Assembly: GCA_947498315.1 (NCBI GenBank)
Contig: CANMLD010000027.1
Span: 1 to 32,598, forward strand
Direction: 5' to 3'
Origin: Pseudomonadota bacterium
GTDB taxonomy: Bacteria > Myxococcota_A > UBA9042 > GCA-2863065
DNA: 32,598 bases
Shown here: piece after piece, positions 1-8,441 of the stretch
Layout of the letters: each line of letters starts with the position of its first letter
How positions within the stretch are numbered: position 1 is the first letter of the stretch
The notes under the pieces: model-generated
Databases searched by the model: none
Told to the model about the DNA's origin: nothing
Seen by the model: the letters and a program-made list of their open reading frames with translations, nothing else
Program-made: the position numbers and the translations under genes

Positions 1-1754
1 GCTGCCCCAGTGAGGTCGGTCTCGATGCCCGGATAGCCGCCGTTTCGGACGATGAGGATGCCGCCTTCGTAGCCAGCGCGACGGATGAGGATGGTCCCCG
101 CACCGGAGTATTGAGACGCGGACCACCCACCGCGCGTGCTGGCCGACACGGTCATGGCGTTGGCGTTCACGATGATGCGCCCGCCCGCGCCCGCTCCCCC
201 CTTGGCGTAGGCCGTGTCGCCGCCATTGCCGCCGTACGCGTAGATCTGGCCGAAGCCGACGACGGCCGCTGCATGGATTGTGATTGAGCCGCCTGAGCCG
301 CCGCCACCGGCGTAGTCGTTCGGGACAGCTGCGCCATCTTGCCCGTTGGCTTGGATACGGCCGTCGATGGTGACCGTACCGGTCGCCGTGAGCGTGATGA
401 GGCCGCCGCCTCCGCCGCCCTGCGCCGTGGACGTGCCACCACCTGAAGTGCCGGCCGCCGCCGTCACGGGATCGCCGAGCGTGCCCGAGCCGGCGGTGCC
501 ACCGTTGTATCCCGTGCCACCGCCGGACCGGCCCGCGTGTGCCCCGCCCGCGCCACCGATTCGATAGGCGCCCGCCGCCCCGACCCCCGCGCCCGTGGTG
601 CGTCCCTTGCCGGTCGCGTCGATGCGCGAATCGGCGTCGACGAACACATCGCCATCGATGGCGAGGAAGAGGCCCGCGAGGCCAGCTCCGTGTGTGAGGA
701 CGGCCCCCGTCTCGACGCGGAGCGCCCTCGCGTCGACGGCAGCGTCGATCTGGACCGAGGACGAGCTGGCGAAGACGAGCTCGTCGGCGTCGATGGGGCT
801 GGTGAAAACGACGTTGGCGCTGCGCTTCACGTCCACGGTACCCGCGACCAGCGGAACGCCCACGGGTGTCGACGTGCCGACCACACCGTTGTTGTCGATG
901 CGCCAGTCCGCGGCTGTGGACTCGGTCACGGAGGTCACGATCGTTCCGGCGCCGCCGTTTCGGGCGCCTGAACCGCCGAAGGCCTGAACGACGAGGGTGG
1001 GTGCGAGCGTCCCAATGAGGCGGATTCGCCCGCCGCTGCCGCCGCCACCGCCCGCAAAAACGTAGCTCTGCGCCGTGCCGCCGTTCGCGCGGATCGTTCC
1101 GGCGCCGTCGATGGACGTCGCCCTCACGTTGATGGAGCCACCCGAGCCACCGCCGGCGGCATGGTCGTTCGCCGCGCCAGGACCGTTCTGGCCATTGGCC
1201 GTCAGAGTGCCCGCCACCGTGAGGGCGCCCGAGACGACGAGCGTGATGGCGCCGCCGCCCTTCCCGCCGATGTAGGACGCCGAGCTGCCGCCACCGGAGC
1301 CGAGCACGATCGGAGTCAAGGGGCTGCCGGTGACGCCACCGCCGACAACCACACCACCAAGACCCGTCGACGCGCCACCGGGAGCTGCGTGGCCACCGCC
1401 ACCGCCGCCGATGCGATAAGCGCCCGTGCCGCCAGCGGCTGGGCCGAGACCCGCGCCTGAGCCCTGCCCGTCCGCGCTCAGGGTCGCCCCAGCTTCGATG
1501 GTCAAGGACGTCGCGGTCAGCGTAGTCCCCGTGCCGGTCGTGGTGTCGGAGGCGAGGGTGAGCGTCGCGCCGGTCTTCACGAGGACCGCGCCGTATTCAT
1601 AGGTGCCCGCCGGCAATGACGTGTTCGAGGTGACGATCAAGTCGACGGCGTGACCGGCCAGGGGCCAGAGCAGCGTCGCTAGCGCGATCACGAGTATCCG
1701 TGCCGTGATCCGGTACGTCGTCCGCACCGCCACTCCGTTCTCAGTCGTCAACAT
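1..1754 (-). CDS. Secreted glycine-rich repeat protein (C-terminus beyond window)
   Basis: I read this frame by hand. It stays open from an ATG at 1754 to the left edge, about 584 codons, with no stop. An AGGAA-type ribosome binding site lies about 7 nt upstream. The first 35 or so residues form a signal peptide with a basic start, a hydrophobic core (ILVIALATLLWPLAG) and a likely cut after GHA. The mature part is rich in Gly, Ala, Ser, Thr and Val, with short beta-like stretches. Two long copies of one module can be aligned, roughly residues 93-250 and 380-530. Both contain GAYRIGG, a glycine run, TANGQ/QANGQ, an AGGGSGGSI block and a final GGRI. This looks like a stacked beta-helix or adhesin-like exported protein, but I recognise no catalytic motif and assign no function. 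The C-terminus, where an anchor or sorting signal would lie, is outside the window. Confidence 0.75.
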   Translation of the reverse strand, partial: MLTTENGVAVRTTYRITARILVIALATLLWPLAGHAVDLIVTSNTSLPAGTYEYGAVLVKTGATLTLASDTTTGTGTTLTATSLTIEAGATLSADGQGSGAGLGPAAGGTGAYRIGGGGGGHAAPGGASTGLGGVVVGGGVTGSPLTPIVLGSGGGSSASYIGGKGGGAITLVVSGALTVAGTLTANGQNGPGAANDHAAGGGSGGSINVRATSIDGAGTIRANGGTAQSYVFAGGGGGSGGRIRLIGTLAPTLVVQAFGGSGARNGGAGTIVTSVTESTAADWRIDNNGVVGTSTPVGVPLVAGTVDVKRSANVVFTSPIDADELVFASSSSVQIDAAVDARALRVETGAVLTHGAGLAGLFLAIDGDVFVDADSRIDATGKGRTTGAGVGAAGAYRIGGAGGAHAGRSGGGTGYNGGTAGSGTLGDPVTAAAGTSGGGTSTAQGGGGGGLITLTATGTVTIDGRIQANGQDGAAVPNDYAGGGGSGGSITIHAAAVVGFGQIYAYGGNGGDTAYAKGGAGAGGRIIVNANAMTVSASTRGGWSASQYSGAGTILIRRAGYEGGILIVRNGGYPGIETDLTGA

Positions 1755-1849
1755 GGACCGTTCCTCGCCATCCGTCTCACCGGGCAACCCGACTGCAGAC
1801 TGCCAGACGCGTGGGGACCCGACAATGCGCAACGGCGCGCTATCGTGGC

Positions 1850-1920
1850 GACCTTAAATATTTCTAGATTCAAATAGCTTGGAGCAAAACGTAACTGAAC
1901 ACACGTTCATTAATTTTATC
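1850..1920. promoter_or_regulatory. AT-rich divergent promoter region
   Basis: This is the only strongly AT-rich stretch in the window. It lies between a minus-strand gene starting at 1754 and a plus-strand gene starting near 2039. The base composition and divergent layout suggest promoters firing both ways. I could not pick one convincing -35/-10 pair, so only the region is called. Confidence 0.45.
1895..1909. promoter_or_regulatory. LexA-like palindrome CTGAACACACGTTCA
   Basis: The core TGAAC-ACAC-GTTCA is an inverted repeat with 5-bp arms and a 4-bp spacer. It fits the GAACRNRYGTTC form of Gram-positive-type SOS boxes and most of the motif I recall for Myxococcus LexA. It sits in the AT-rich divergent region, about 130-140 bp from both start codons. 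Neither neighbour is a classical SOS gene, so regulation by LexA is inference. Confidence 0.3.
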
Positions 1921-2038
1921 CCAGCGACGCACCTATGTGGTCTGCAATGAGGCGACGCGCCCCGATCGGCTTCGGCTGCCCTGGTAAATCGCCTCGTCGC
2001 ACCGACCTGCCCTTGCGCGAGGCGGCCCGCCACCACTA

Positions 2039-2848
2039 GTGTGTCGTGTGATGCGCCGTCGTGCCTTTTCCAAACCGCCCCGCGCCACGCTCGTCACGCC
2101 CGCGCTGCTCCTCGCTGCCGCCTTTACCGGCGTCACCGCGCCCGCCCACGCCGACGAGCCGGGGCGAGAGCCAACTCTGCTGCTGCTGAAGGGCGACTAT
2201 GGCCCAGCGACCCTAATCGGGCTCAGTACGGAGAGGCCGGTGGAACCGAAAGGGCCCCAGGTCATCTCCGTCGGGCTACGCGGCCGCTATGCCACGATCC
2301 CAGACACGCTCCTCGACGCGTTTCTGCTCGACCACACCTCGCTCGACGCCTGGGCCGTCGGGCTCGAGGTTGGCATCAATGGGCCCATGGGCTCGCGGTG
2401 GCTCTTCGCCATCGACTACGCCCGCCTCGCGATGCCCGGCGGGAACTTCCGAACGGGCAAGTCAGCGTTCACAGCGGCCGAGGCTCCCAACGCGGCAGAC
2501 TATACCGAGGTGGACCTGCACCTCATCGCCATCGGTACCCAGGTCATCTGGCGCACGGCCATCGTCCCGACCTTCGGCGTTCACTATGGCATCGGCGTCG
2601 GGCTCGGGTTTACACCAGGCGAAGTGCGTACGACCGAGGTGATACCTACATGCAAAGCACCCGTAGCGGAGTGCGCACACTGGCAGTCGGTCACGCACGA
2701 GACGAACGAAGCGCCGTGGCCCGTGTGGCCGCTCATCGACCTCGTGGCTGGCTTCACGTGGGAGCCAGTCCCGGAGTTCGGGCTTCGCTATGACTTTGGA
2801 TTCAATGGGCTTCTCTACACAGGCATGACGGCGGACGTGAAGTTCTGA
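2039..2848 (+). CDS. Putative outer-membrane beta-barrel protein, unknown function
   Basis: The protein has up to 269 residues and an N-terminal signal peptide (basic start, LVTPALLLAAAFTGVTAPAHA, probable cut before DEP). The mature part alternates hydrophobic and polar residues with many aromatics, and the chain ends in ...ADVKF. A terminal Phe on alternating strands is typical of outer-membrane barrels. Two cysteines fall in a loop near residues 206 and 212. The start is uncertain: GTG at 2039 or ATG at 2051, and neither has a strong ribosome binding site. The signal peptide is complete with either. Its stop lies only 4 nt from the stop of the convergent ftsK gene. I do not recognise a named family. 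Confidence 0.7.
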   Translation: MCRVMRRRAFSKPPRATLVTPALLLAAAFTGVTAPAHADEPGREPTLLLLKGDYGPATLIGLSTERPVEPKGPQVISVGLRGRYATIPDTLLDAFLLDHTSLDAWAVGLEVGINGPMGSRWLFAIDYARLAMPGGNFRTGKSAFTAAEAPNAADYTEVDLHLIAIGTQVIWRTAIVPTFGVHYGIGVGLGFTPGEVRTTEVIPTCKAPVAECAHWQSVTHETNEAPWPVWPLIDLVAGFTWEPVPEFGLRYDFGFNGLLYTGMTADVKF

Positions 2849-2852
2849 TCCC

Positions 2853-5531
2853 TCACTCCGGGTCGAGGCGCGGCGCGAGGACCTTACGAACGCCACGGTG
2901 GTCGGCCTTGGAGATGATGGCGTCGTACTCCATGCGCTCGATCATCTTCGCGGCGCGGTTGTAGCCGACGCCGAGGCGACGCTGCACATAGCTGATTGAG
3001 CTGTTGCCCGTCTCGATGACGATCTGAACGGCGAGGTCGAACTTCTCGTCGTACTTCTCTTTCGAGAGGTCCTTTTGCTCGTCATCGTCGTCGTCCGCGA
3101 GGATCGACATGTCGTAGACCGGCGGGCCGAACTTCTTCAGATGGTTCGTGACGCGCTCGACCTCGGCGTCGCTCACGAAACAGCCTTGAATGCGCTGGAG
3201 AGCGGAGCCGCCGCCCGGTGAACTAAAGAGCATGTCGCCCTGTCCGAGTAGGTTCTCGGCGCCCATGCGGTCGAGGATGACCCGCGAGTCGATCTTCTGC
3301 GACACCGTGAAGGCGACGCGGGTTGGCATGTTCGTCTTGATAAGGCCGGTGATGACGTCCGCGGACGGGCGCTGCGTGGCGACCACGAGGTGGATGCCGC
3401 AAGCGCGAGCCATCTGGGCGAGGCGTACGATCGAGTGCTCGACCTCTTTGCCCGACACCATCATGAGGTCCGCGAGCTCGTCGAGGACGATGACGATGTA
3501 CGGCATGTGTACGAGTTCGTCTTCGTGGATCGTGTCCGGGAACTCACGCACGCCGACCTGAAGGCGTTCGATCTTCTGGTTGAACCCCACGACGTTACGG
3601 ACGTTGCAGCGCGCCAGCAGAGCGTAACGACGCTCCATCTCGGCCACAGCCCACTTGAGCGCGAGCGCTGCCTTGTCTGACGCCGTCACGACGGGCAGAA
3701 GAAGGTGTGGGATGTCGTCGTAGATCGAGAGCTCCAGCATCTTCGGATCGACGAGGATCATGCGGAGTTCGGTCGGCTTGTAGCGATAGACGAGGCTTAG
3801 AATGAACGCGTTTACCGCAACGGACTTACCGGAGCCCGTCGTGCCGGCGACCAGCATGTGTGGCGCTTTGGCGAGCTCGGTCACAACCGCGTTACCGACG
3901 ATGTCCTTCCCGAGACAGATGGGGAGCCGTCCGCGGGACTCCTGGAAGTCGCGGGAGGCCAGGATCTCCTTCAAGAACACGGTCTCACGGACCGCGCTCG
4001 GGATCTCGATGCCGACGACCCCCTTGCCGGGGATCGGCGCGACGATGCGGACGCGCTTGGCCTCGAGCGCCATCGTGAGGTCGTCGACGAGAGCAGAGAT
4101 CTTCGAGATCTTGATGCCCGGCGCGGGCAAGAACTCGAACATCGTGACGACCGGCCCGGGCTGTATCTTGACGACGTTGCCTTTGACGCCGAAGTCCGCG
4201 AGCTTGGCCTCGAGGGTGCCGGCGAGCACGTTCAACGCGTCCTTGTCGACCGCAGTGCGCTTCGGCGGATCGTAGTCGAGGAGGCTGAGCGACGGGTACT
4301 CATAGGGCAACGCCGGACCGTCGAGCGGCAAGCGCTCTTGCTCCGCAAAAGCCGGCGGGAGCGCGACAGGGAGCATCTCTTCGATGATGAGCGCGCCGTT
4401 CTCGTCGACGGGCTGGGCAGGAGCGCTGCCGGGCGGTCGCCTTATGATGACGCTACCGCCGTCGTCGGCACAGGGCTGGCTGGCCGGATTCGCAGGGCGA
4501 GGAGAGGGTGGGTTCGCCGTCGGGGGGATGGCCACGGGCGGACGAGGGGACGCCACGGTGGCTGGCGGACGAAGGTCCGGCGGGGCGCTCTCGTTGACTC
4601 GCGAGGAGTTGCTTAGGGCGGGGGCTTCCCCGATGGAGACCCGCGGCACGGAGGAGGCGCCGGCCTGGGCGGCTGCCAGTGCGCGCGCGGCGGCTTGCGC
4701 CTGCGCAGCGGCGTGAGCCTGGGCGACCTGGGCAGCTTCGAGGGCACGCGCCGCATCGAGGACGGGGTCCGGGCGCGCCGCATCGGCGGCACGAAGCGCT
4801 TCGGCGTGCCGTAACGCGGCCTCGCGGTCGGCCTCGTCTTTCGCGATGGTGCGTTCGGCCTTCCAGCGGTCGAGTTGGACGAGCGCAAAACGTCCGAGTC
4901 GCGCAGGCACACTGGCCAACTCCATCATGGAGAGACCCGAGAGTCGAAGCACGGAGGCGCCGAGCGCACTGCTCGCGATGATGAGTGTCCCGGGCGTCGC
5001 AAAGAGCGTACGCGCGATCTCACCGACCCACGCGCCGACGAGGCCGCCCGGCATGTGGCCGAAGGGCCGGTAGCTCTTCAGGAGAACGTGAGCGAGGACG
5101 TCACCGAAGATGATGACGGTGAGGTAGGCGATGAGGCCGCCGCCGGACACTGTCGGACGCCGTCCAGCGAGTAGGAGCCCGCCGAAGAAGAAGAAGGTCG
5201 AGCACGCGAAGAGCGCCGCCAGGCCAACGACTCGGTACAGCAGATCGGCGATGTGCGCGCCAACGGGGCCGATGAGGTTGTGGATCGGGCCAGAGCGGAG
5301 GCGATGGTCGAGGGAGATATCGCGGGGGTCGAAAGAGACGAGGCTGAGCAGGAGGAGGATAGCGAAGGCGGTGAGGATGAGGCCGTAGATCTCGAGGCCG
5401 GCACGGCCGGTCGAAGCCGGAGACGACCCTGGCGCAGCCGCTTTAGCCGCACGCGTGCGCCCAGCCGGACGCCCGGGCTCACCCGGCTCCGGCGAGAGGC
5501 TCGCCTTCTTCAACTGACTGACCGTTCCCAC
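2853..5531 (-). CDS. ftsK: DNA translocase FtsK/SpoIIIE family
   Basis: This is a membrane-anchored ATP-driven DNA pump that clears chromosome termini from the division septum. Counting from the GTG at 5531 (892 aa), four membrane segments lie at about residues 48-67, 98-121, 132-150 and 176-200. An Ala-rich coiled stretch and a Pro-rich linker follow. The RecA-like motor has Walker A GTTGSGKS at 563-570 and Walker B IVIVLDE ending near 685. The C-terminal gamma winged helix (about 824-892) includes RRLGVGYNRAAKMIERME, the domain that reads KOPS-type sequences in known FtsK proteins. The frame is open back to an ATG at 5654, overlapping the upstream gene's end. I prefer the GTG because AGGTGG precedes it and the extra 41 residues look unlike FtsK, but this is not certain. 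It is the last gene of the minus block. Confidence 0.95.
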   Translation of the reverse strand: MGTVSQLKKASLSPEPGEPGRPAGRTRAAKAAAPGSSPASTGRAGLEIYGLILTAFAILLLLSLVSFDPRDISLDHRLRSGPIHNLIGPVGAHIADLLYRVVGLAALFACSTFFFFGGLLLAGRRPTVSGGGLIAYLTVIIFGDVLAHVLLKSYRPFGHMPGGLVGAWVGEIARTLFATPGTLIIASSALGASVLRLSGLSMMELASVPARLGRFALVQLDRWKAERTIAKDEADREAALRHAEALRAADAARPDPVLDAARALEAAQVAQAHAAAQAQAAARALAAAQAGASSVPRVSIGEAPALSNSSRVNESAPPDLRPPATVASPRPPVAIPPTANPPSPRPANPASQPCADDGGSVIIRRPPGSAPAQPVDENGALIIEEMLPVALPPAFAEQERLPLDGPALPYEYPSLSLLDYDPPKRTAVDKDALNVLAGTLEAKLADFGVKGNVVKIQPGPVVTMFEFLPAPGIKISKISALVDDLTMALEAKRVRIVAPIPGKGVVGIEIPSAVRETVFLKEILASRDFQESRGRLPICLGKDIVGNAVVTELAKAPHMLVAGTTGSGKSVAVNAFILSLVYRYKPTELRMILVDPKMLELSIYDDIPHLLLPVVTASDKAALALKWAVAEMERRYALLARCNVRNVVGFNQKIERLQVGVREFPDTIHEDELVHMPYIVIVLDELADLMMVSGKEVEHSIVRLAQMARACGIHLVVATQRPSADVITGLIKTNMPTRVAFTVSQKIDSRVILDRMGAENLLGQGDMLFSSPGGGSALQRIQGCFVSDAEVERVTNHLKKFGPPVYDMSILADDDDDEQKDLSKEKYDEKFDLAVQIVIETGNSSISYVQRRLGVGYNRAAKMIERMEYDAIISKADHRGVRKVLAPRLDPE

Positions 5532-5640
5532 AAATCCACCTGTGACCCATCTGGCATGCGCCGCCGCGGCGGAGTATCTGCCGGTCGAGGCCGGACGACC
5601 AGTTTTCCCACACGGCGTGATCGGGAGGGTGGGGCGTAGG

Positions 5641-7128
5641 TCACTCGGTCTCATGCTCCTTGAAGAAGGCGGAGGAACCCTTCATCGAGCAGTCACCGCT
5701 TTCGTCAACCTCTGCGTAGCCGTAGCGTTCGAAGGTCGACCAGGCCCCGTCGCAGTCGAGGTCCGCGTGGCCCGAGACCGTGAACTTCGCGTCGCTGCCG
5801 GTGCCGACAGACGTGTATGCGTAGTGGAAGTAGTGAGGGTCGTTCATCTGGAAGTCCAAAGCGCGCCAGGTATCGGATGCCCAGTCGGACGGGGCTGGGT
5901 TACAACGCCCCGCAGTGCCACGAGTCCCATCACAGCAGAGCGAGGTCAACGGGGGCGTCATGGGCGTGCTCGGTGGGAACGCACAGGGCTGTTTCTCGCC
6001 GGTAGCTGCCGCGACGCGAGGGGCGGTGAGGTAGCTCTCCGACGCCCTGTAGATCTTGTCGATCTGGTCGATGGCTTCCGTGGTCTCTGCGCGGCGCTTG
6101 TATTTGACGAAGGATGGGATCGCCACGGCGGCGAGAACGGGCACGGCGAAGACGAACGAGTGCTGGAGAGCGAGGGCCGGCGTGGCACCGACGAGGGTGG
6201 TAGGCTCCTTCTGGGTGAGGAGCTGGAAGGTCTCTAGGTCGGCCAGCGTCGATAGGGCGAGCACCGAGGCCGTCGCTGAACCAGGGAAGCTCTGCTGCGT
6301 GAGTGCTGCCACTTCGCTGCGGAGCTTCGCGAGAGTCGACGCGCGGAAACTCTGGTAACCCGCCATGAGCTGGGCGACGGCGGTCGCGTCGCCCACGACG
6401 GCCGCGTGGAGCGCGAGATCGGACGAGATCGCAAAGGCGCCAGCGTCGAGGCCATCTACGGGGAAGACGGGCGGGAGGTCGTCCGGCACGGCGACGGTCG
6501 CGACGACGGCGCCGTCAGGGACGTGGGCGAACGCTCGGGCGTGTGCAGGACGGAGGTCGGTCCCGGCGACGGGGGCGGCGGCGAGCCCGGCGCGGTTGCC
6601 GAAGAGCAACTGCCCACCGCGAAGCGCGAGGAAGAGGTCATCGTCGAGTGGAAGCGCCGAGGTTCCGCCCACGTCGACGGGAGCGAGCCCGGCGATGGCG
6701 AGTGTGCCATCGAACGGGCCCGTGACTGTGGCCAAGAACGCCTCACGCGTTGCCGCAACCCAGACGCTGACGGAACGCGCCGCGAAGAGGTCGATACCGA
6801 CGTCTTTGCGGCTGGCGTCGGCGAGCGACTTTCGGAGCGCATCGGGCGTCGTCTTCGACGGGACGAGCGCCATCTCACCGGACGCGAACGCGTCGAAGAA
6901 GGGCCCGACGACGACGGTCGCTGCGATGACCGTGTCGGACGGAACCCCCGCGAGGAAGCTGTCGTGAAGCGCCTTGGCGCCGGACCATGGGCTTGTCAGC
7001 ACAGCGGCGCCGGTCGCGGCCGTCGTGGATGGCCCCACGGGCTGGTCGGGTGACTTGCCGCAGGATGACGACGTTGCCATCGAGACGGCGAAGATAGACG
7101 CGACGACAGAAGCGAGAGCACGGTGCAT
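5641..7128 (-). CDS. Probable lipoprotein with an internal type IV pilin-like segment
   Basis: The protein has 495 residues. The N-terminus (MHRALASVVASIFAVSMA then TSSSCGKS) looks like a lipoprotein signal with an imperfect lipobox. Residues 40-310 are an Ala/Val-rich region without recognisable motifs. At about 326-346 a hydrophobic helix, FAVPVLAAVAIPSFVKYKRR, closely resembles the pilin N-terminal helix after the prepilin cleavage site (compare ILAAIAIPNFLKY), but the GFTLIE cleavage motif is absent. The C-terminal 110 residues carry paired cysteines, WASDTWRALDFQ, a Y/F-rich strand and HADLDCDGAWSTFERYG. That pattern is common in deltaproteobacterial pilin-like proteins. The start at 7128 has GAGG upstream. 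Function is unknown; it may be an envelope protein built on a pilin-derived fold. Confidence 0.75.
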   Translation of the reverse strand: MHRALASVVASIFAVSMATSSSCGKSPDQPVGPSTTAATGAAVLTSPWSGAKALHDSFLAGVPSDTVIAATVVVGPFFDAFASGEMALVPSKTTPDALRKSLADASRKDVGIDLFAARSVSVWVAATREAFLATVTGPFDGTLAIAGLAPVDVGGTSALPLDDDLFLALRGGQLLFGNRAGLAAAPVAGTDLRPAHARAFAHVPDGAVVATVAVPDDLPPVFPVDGLDAGAFAISSDLALHAAVVGDATAVAQLMAGYQSFRASTLAKLRSEVAALTQQSFPGSATASVLALSTLADLETFQLLTQKEPTTLVGATPALALQHSFVFAVPVLAAVAIPSFVKYKRRAETTEAIDQIDKIYRASESYLTAPRVAAATGEKQPCAFPPSTPMTPPLTSLCCDGTRGTAGRCNPAPSDWASDTWRALDFQMNDPHYFHYAYTSVGTGSDAKFTVSGHADLDCDGAWSTFERYGYAEVDESGDCSMKGSSAFFKEHETE

Positions 7129-7206
7129 GACAGCCTCGAAGTTTGGAATGACGGCACTACCGCACAGACGCTCAGGTGCAAGCGGTACGGTGAAGGGGGA
7201 GATCGT

Positions 7207-8307
7207 TCAGCCGTGAATGACCCGGTCGCGACCGTTTCGCTTGGCGCTGTACATCGCCGCATCGGCGCGGGCGATGACGGAAGCTGAGCTCTCGCCGGGG
7301 CGCCAGAGCGCCGTGCCGACCGACGCGGTGACGCGGAGAGCGCCGAAGGGCGCCGCCGCCCGTGCCTCGCGGACGTTCTCGAGGAGCCGGGTCGCGAGAC
7401 GTTCTGCCGTGTTCGGATCGGCGTCGCGCGCGACGACGCAAAACTCCTCGCCGCCGTAGCGAGCGACTAGGTCGTCCCGGCGCGGGAAGGTACGGACAAG
7501 AGCGTCGGCGGTGGCCCTCAGGACCGCATCGCCCGCCGCGTGGCCATGTTCGTCGTTGAGCGCTTTGAAGTGGTCGAGGTCGAGCATCACGACCAAGAAA
7601 GTCGTGGCCGTCTCCGACGCGAGGAGGATGGTCTTCTCCATGGCCTTGTCGAGCCCACCCCGGTTCGTCACCCGCGTGAGGGCGTCGACCTCGACCTCTT
7701 GCCTCGTCGCCTCGAGGTCTTCGCCGAGCCGACTGACGGTCTCCCCCATGACCCGTAGCTGCTCTCGGAAGGTCTTGCGACGCTTATCGAGCGAGCCACG
7801 GATCCCTTCGACCGCGGTGGGGACCATGCTCCTGAGGACGTCTATCTGCCCCGCGGCGACGGCGCGTTCGAGTCGGGCGAGCTGCTCGTCGATCTCGGCA
7901 TCGGTGTTCATGTATTCGGCGAGGAGCCCTCTCACCCCACAGACGAGGTTGGACACAGCCGTGCGAAAGCCGGCGACATTGTCCTCGACGTATTGTTTCT
8001 CGCCTCGTCTACGTGACTCGAACCAACGACGAAGCTCAGCCACATCAGCCCCGGTCGCGAGCCCTTGGTCGGCACCGACGCCGATGAGGATGCGCCGAGC
8101 CCAACGGTCGGCTTCGAGAGCGAAGGCGTCGAGCGTCGAACGGCCGTCACCCTTCGGTTCGTCACCCGCGGAACCCACTGCGCGGCTCTCTCCGATCTCG
8201 AACGCGACCCGGCCAAACGATCGCACGACAGCGGCGAGGACGTCGAGCGCATCACCGAACGCGAGCTTGTTCGCGACGGGAGAGGGGATGGATTGAGACG
8301 CGGACAT
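7207..8307 (-). CDS. GGDEF-domain diguanylate cyclase
   Basis: This protein would make cyclic di-GMP from two GTP. It has 366 residues. Residues 1-200 are mostly helical and charged with no membrane segment, so it is probably a soluble protein with a helical or coiled-coil dimerising or sensing part. The GGDEF domain fills about residues 205-366, beginning with the usual DALTRVTNRGGLD motif. The active-site loop GGEEF is at about 285-289 and is intact, so catalysis is expected. RRDD lies exactly five residues before GGEEF, matching the RxxD inhibitory site, so product feedback is likely. The end (ADAAMYSAKRNGRDRV) is canonical. It lies between a CYTH protein and the pilin-like lipoprotein on the same strand. 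Confidence 0.93.
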   Translation of the reverse strand: MSASQSIPSPVANKLAFGDALDVLAAVVRSFGRVAFEIGESRAVGSAGDEPKGDGRSTLDAFALEADRWARRILIGVGADQGLATGADVAELRRWFESRRRGEKQYVEDNVAGFRTAVSNLVCGVRGLLAEYMNTDAEIDEQLARLERAVAAGQIDVLRSMVPTAVEGIRGSLDKRRKTFREQLRVMGETVSRLGEDLEATRQEVEVDALTRVTNRGGLDKAMEKTILLASETATTFLVVMLDLDHFKALNDEHGHAAGDAVLRATADALVRTFPRRDDLVARYGGEEFCVVARDADPNTAERLATRLLENVREARAAAPFGALRVTASVGTALWRPGESSASVIARADAAMYSAKRNGRDRVIHG

Positions 8308-8441
8308 GACGAATCACCGATCCTCAGCGCGAAAGCCGATCACTGCCCGACGTGGGACGAGATGGCAGTGCGAGCTGAATCGGGCCACGTTACGCTGACT
8401 GAAGGCCAATTGTGTGGATCGCTGAAGACGGGAAGTGAGGG

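Noticed and set aside
3858-4616. 252-residue plus-strand open frame inside ftsK
   Set aside because: It is antisense to the certain FtsK motor region; it is Arg/Asp-rich, has no ribosome binding site and no recognisable motif.
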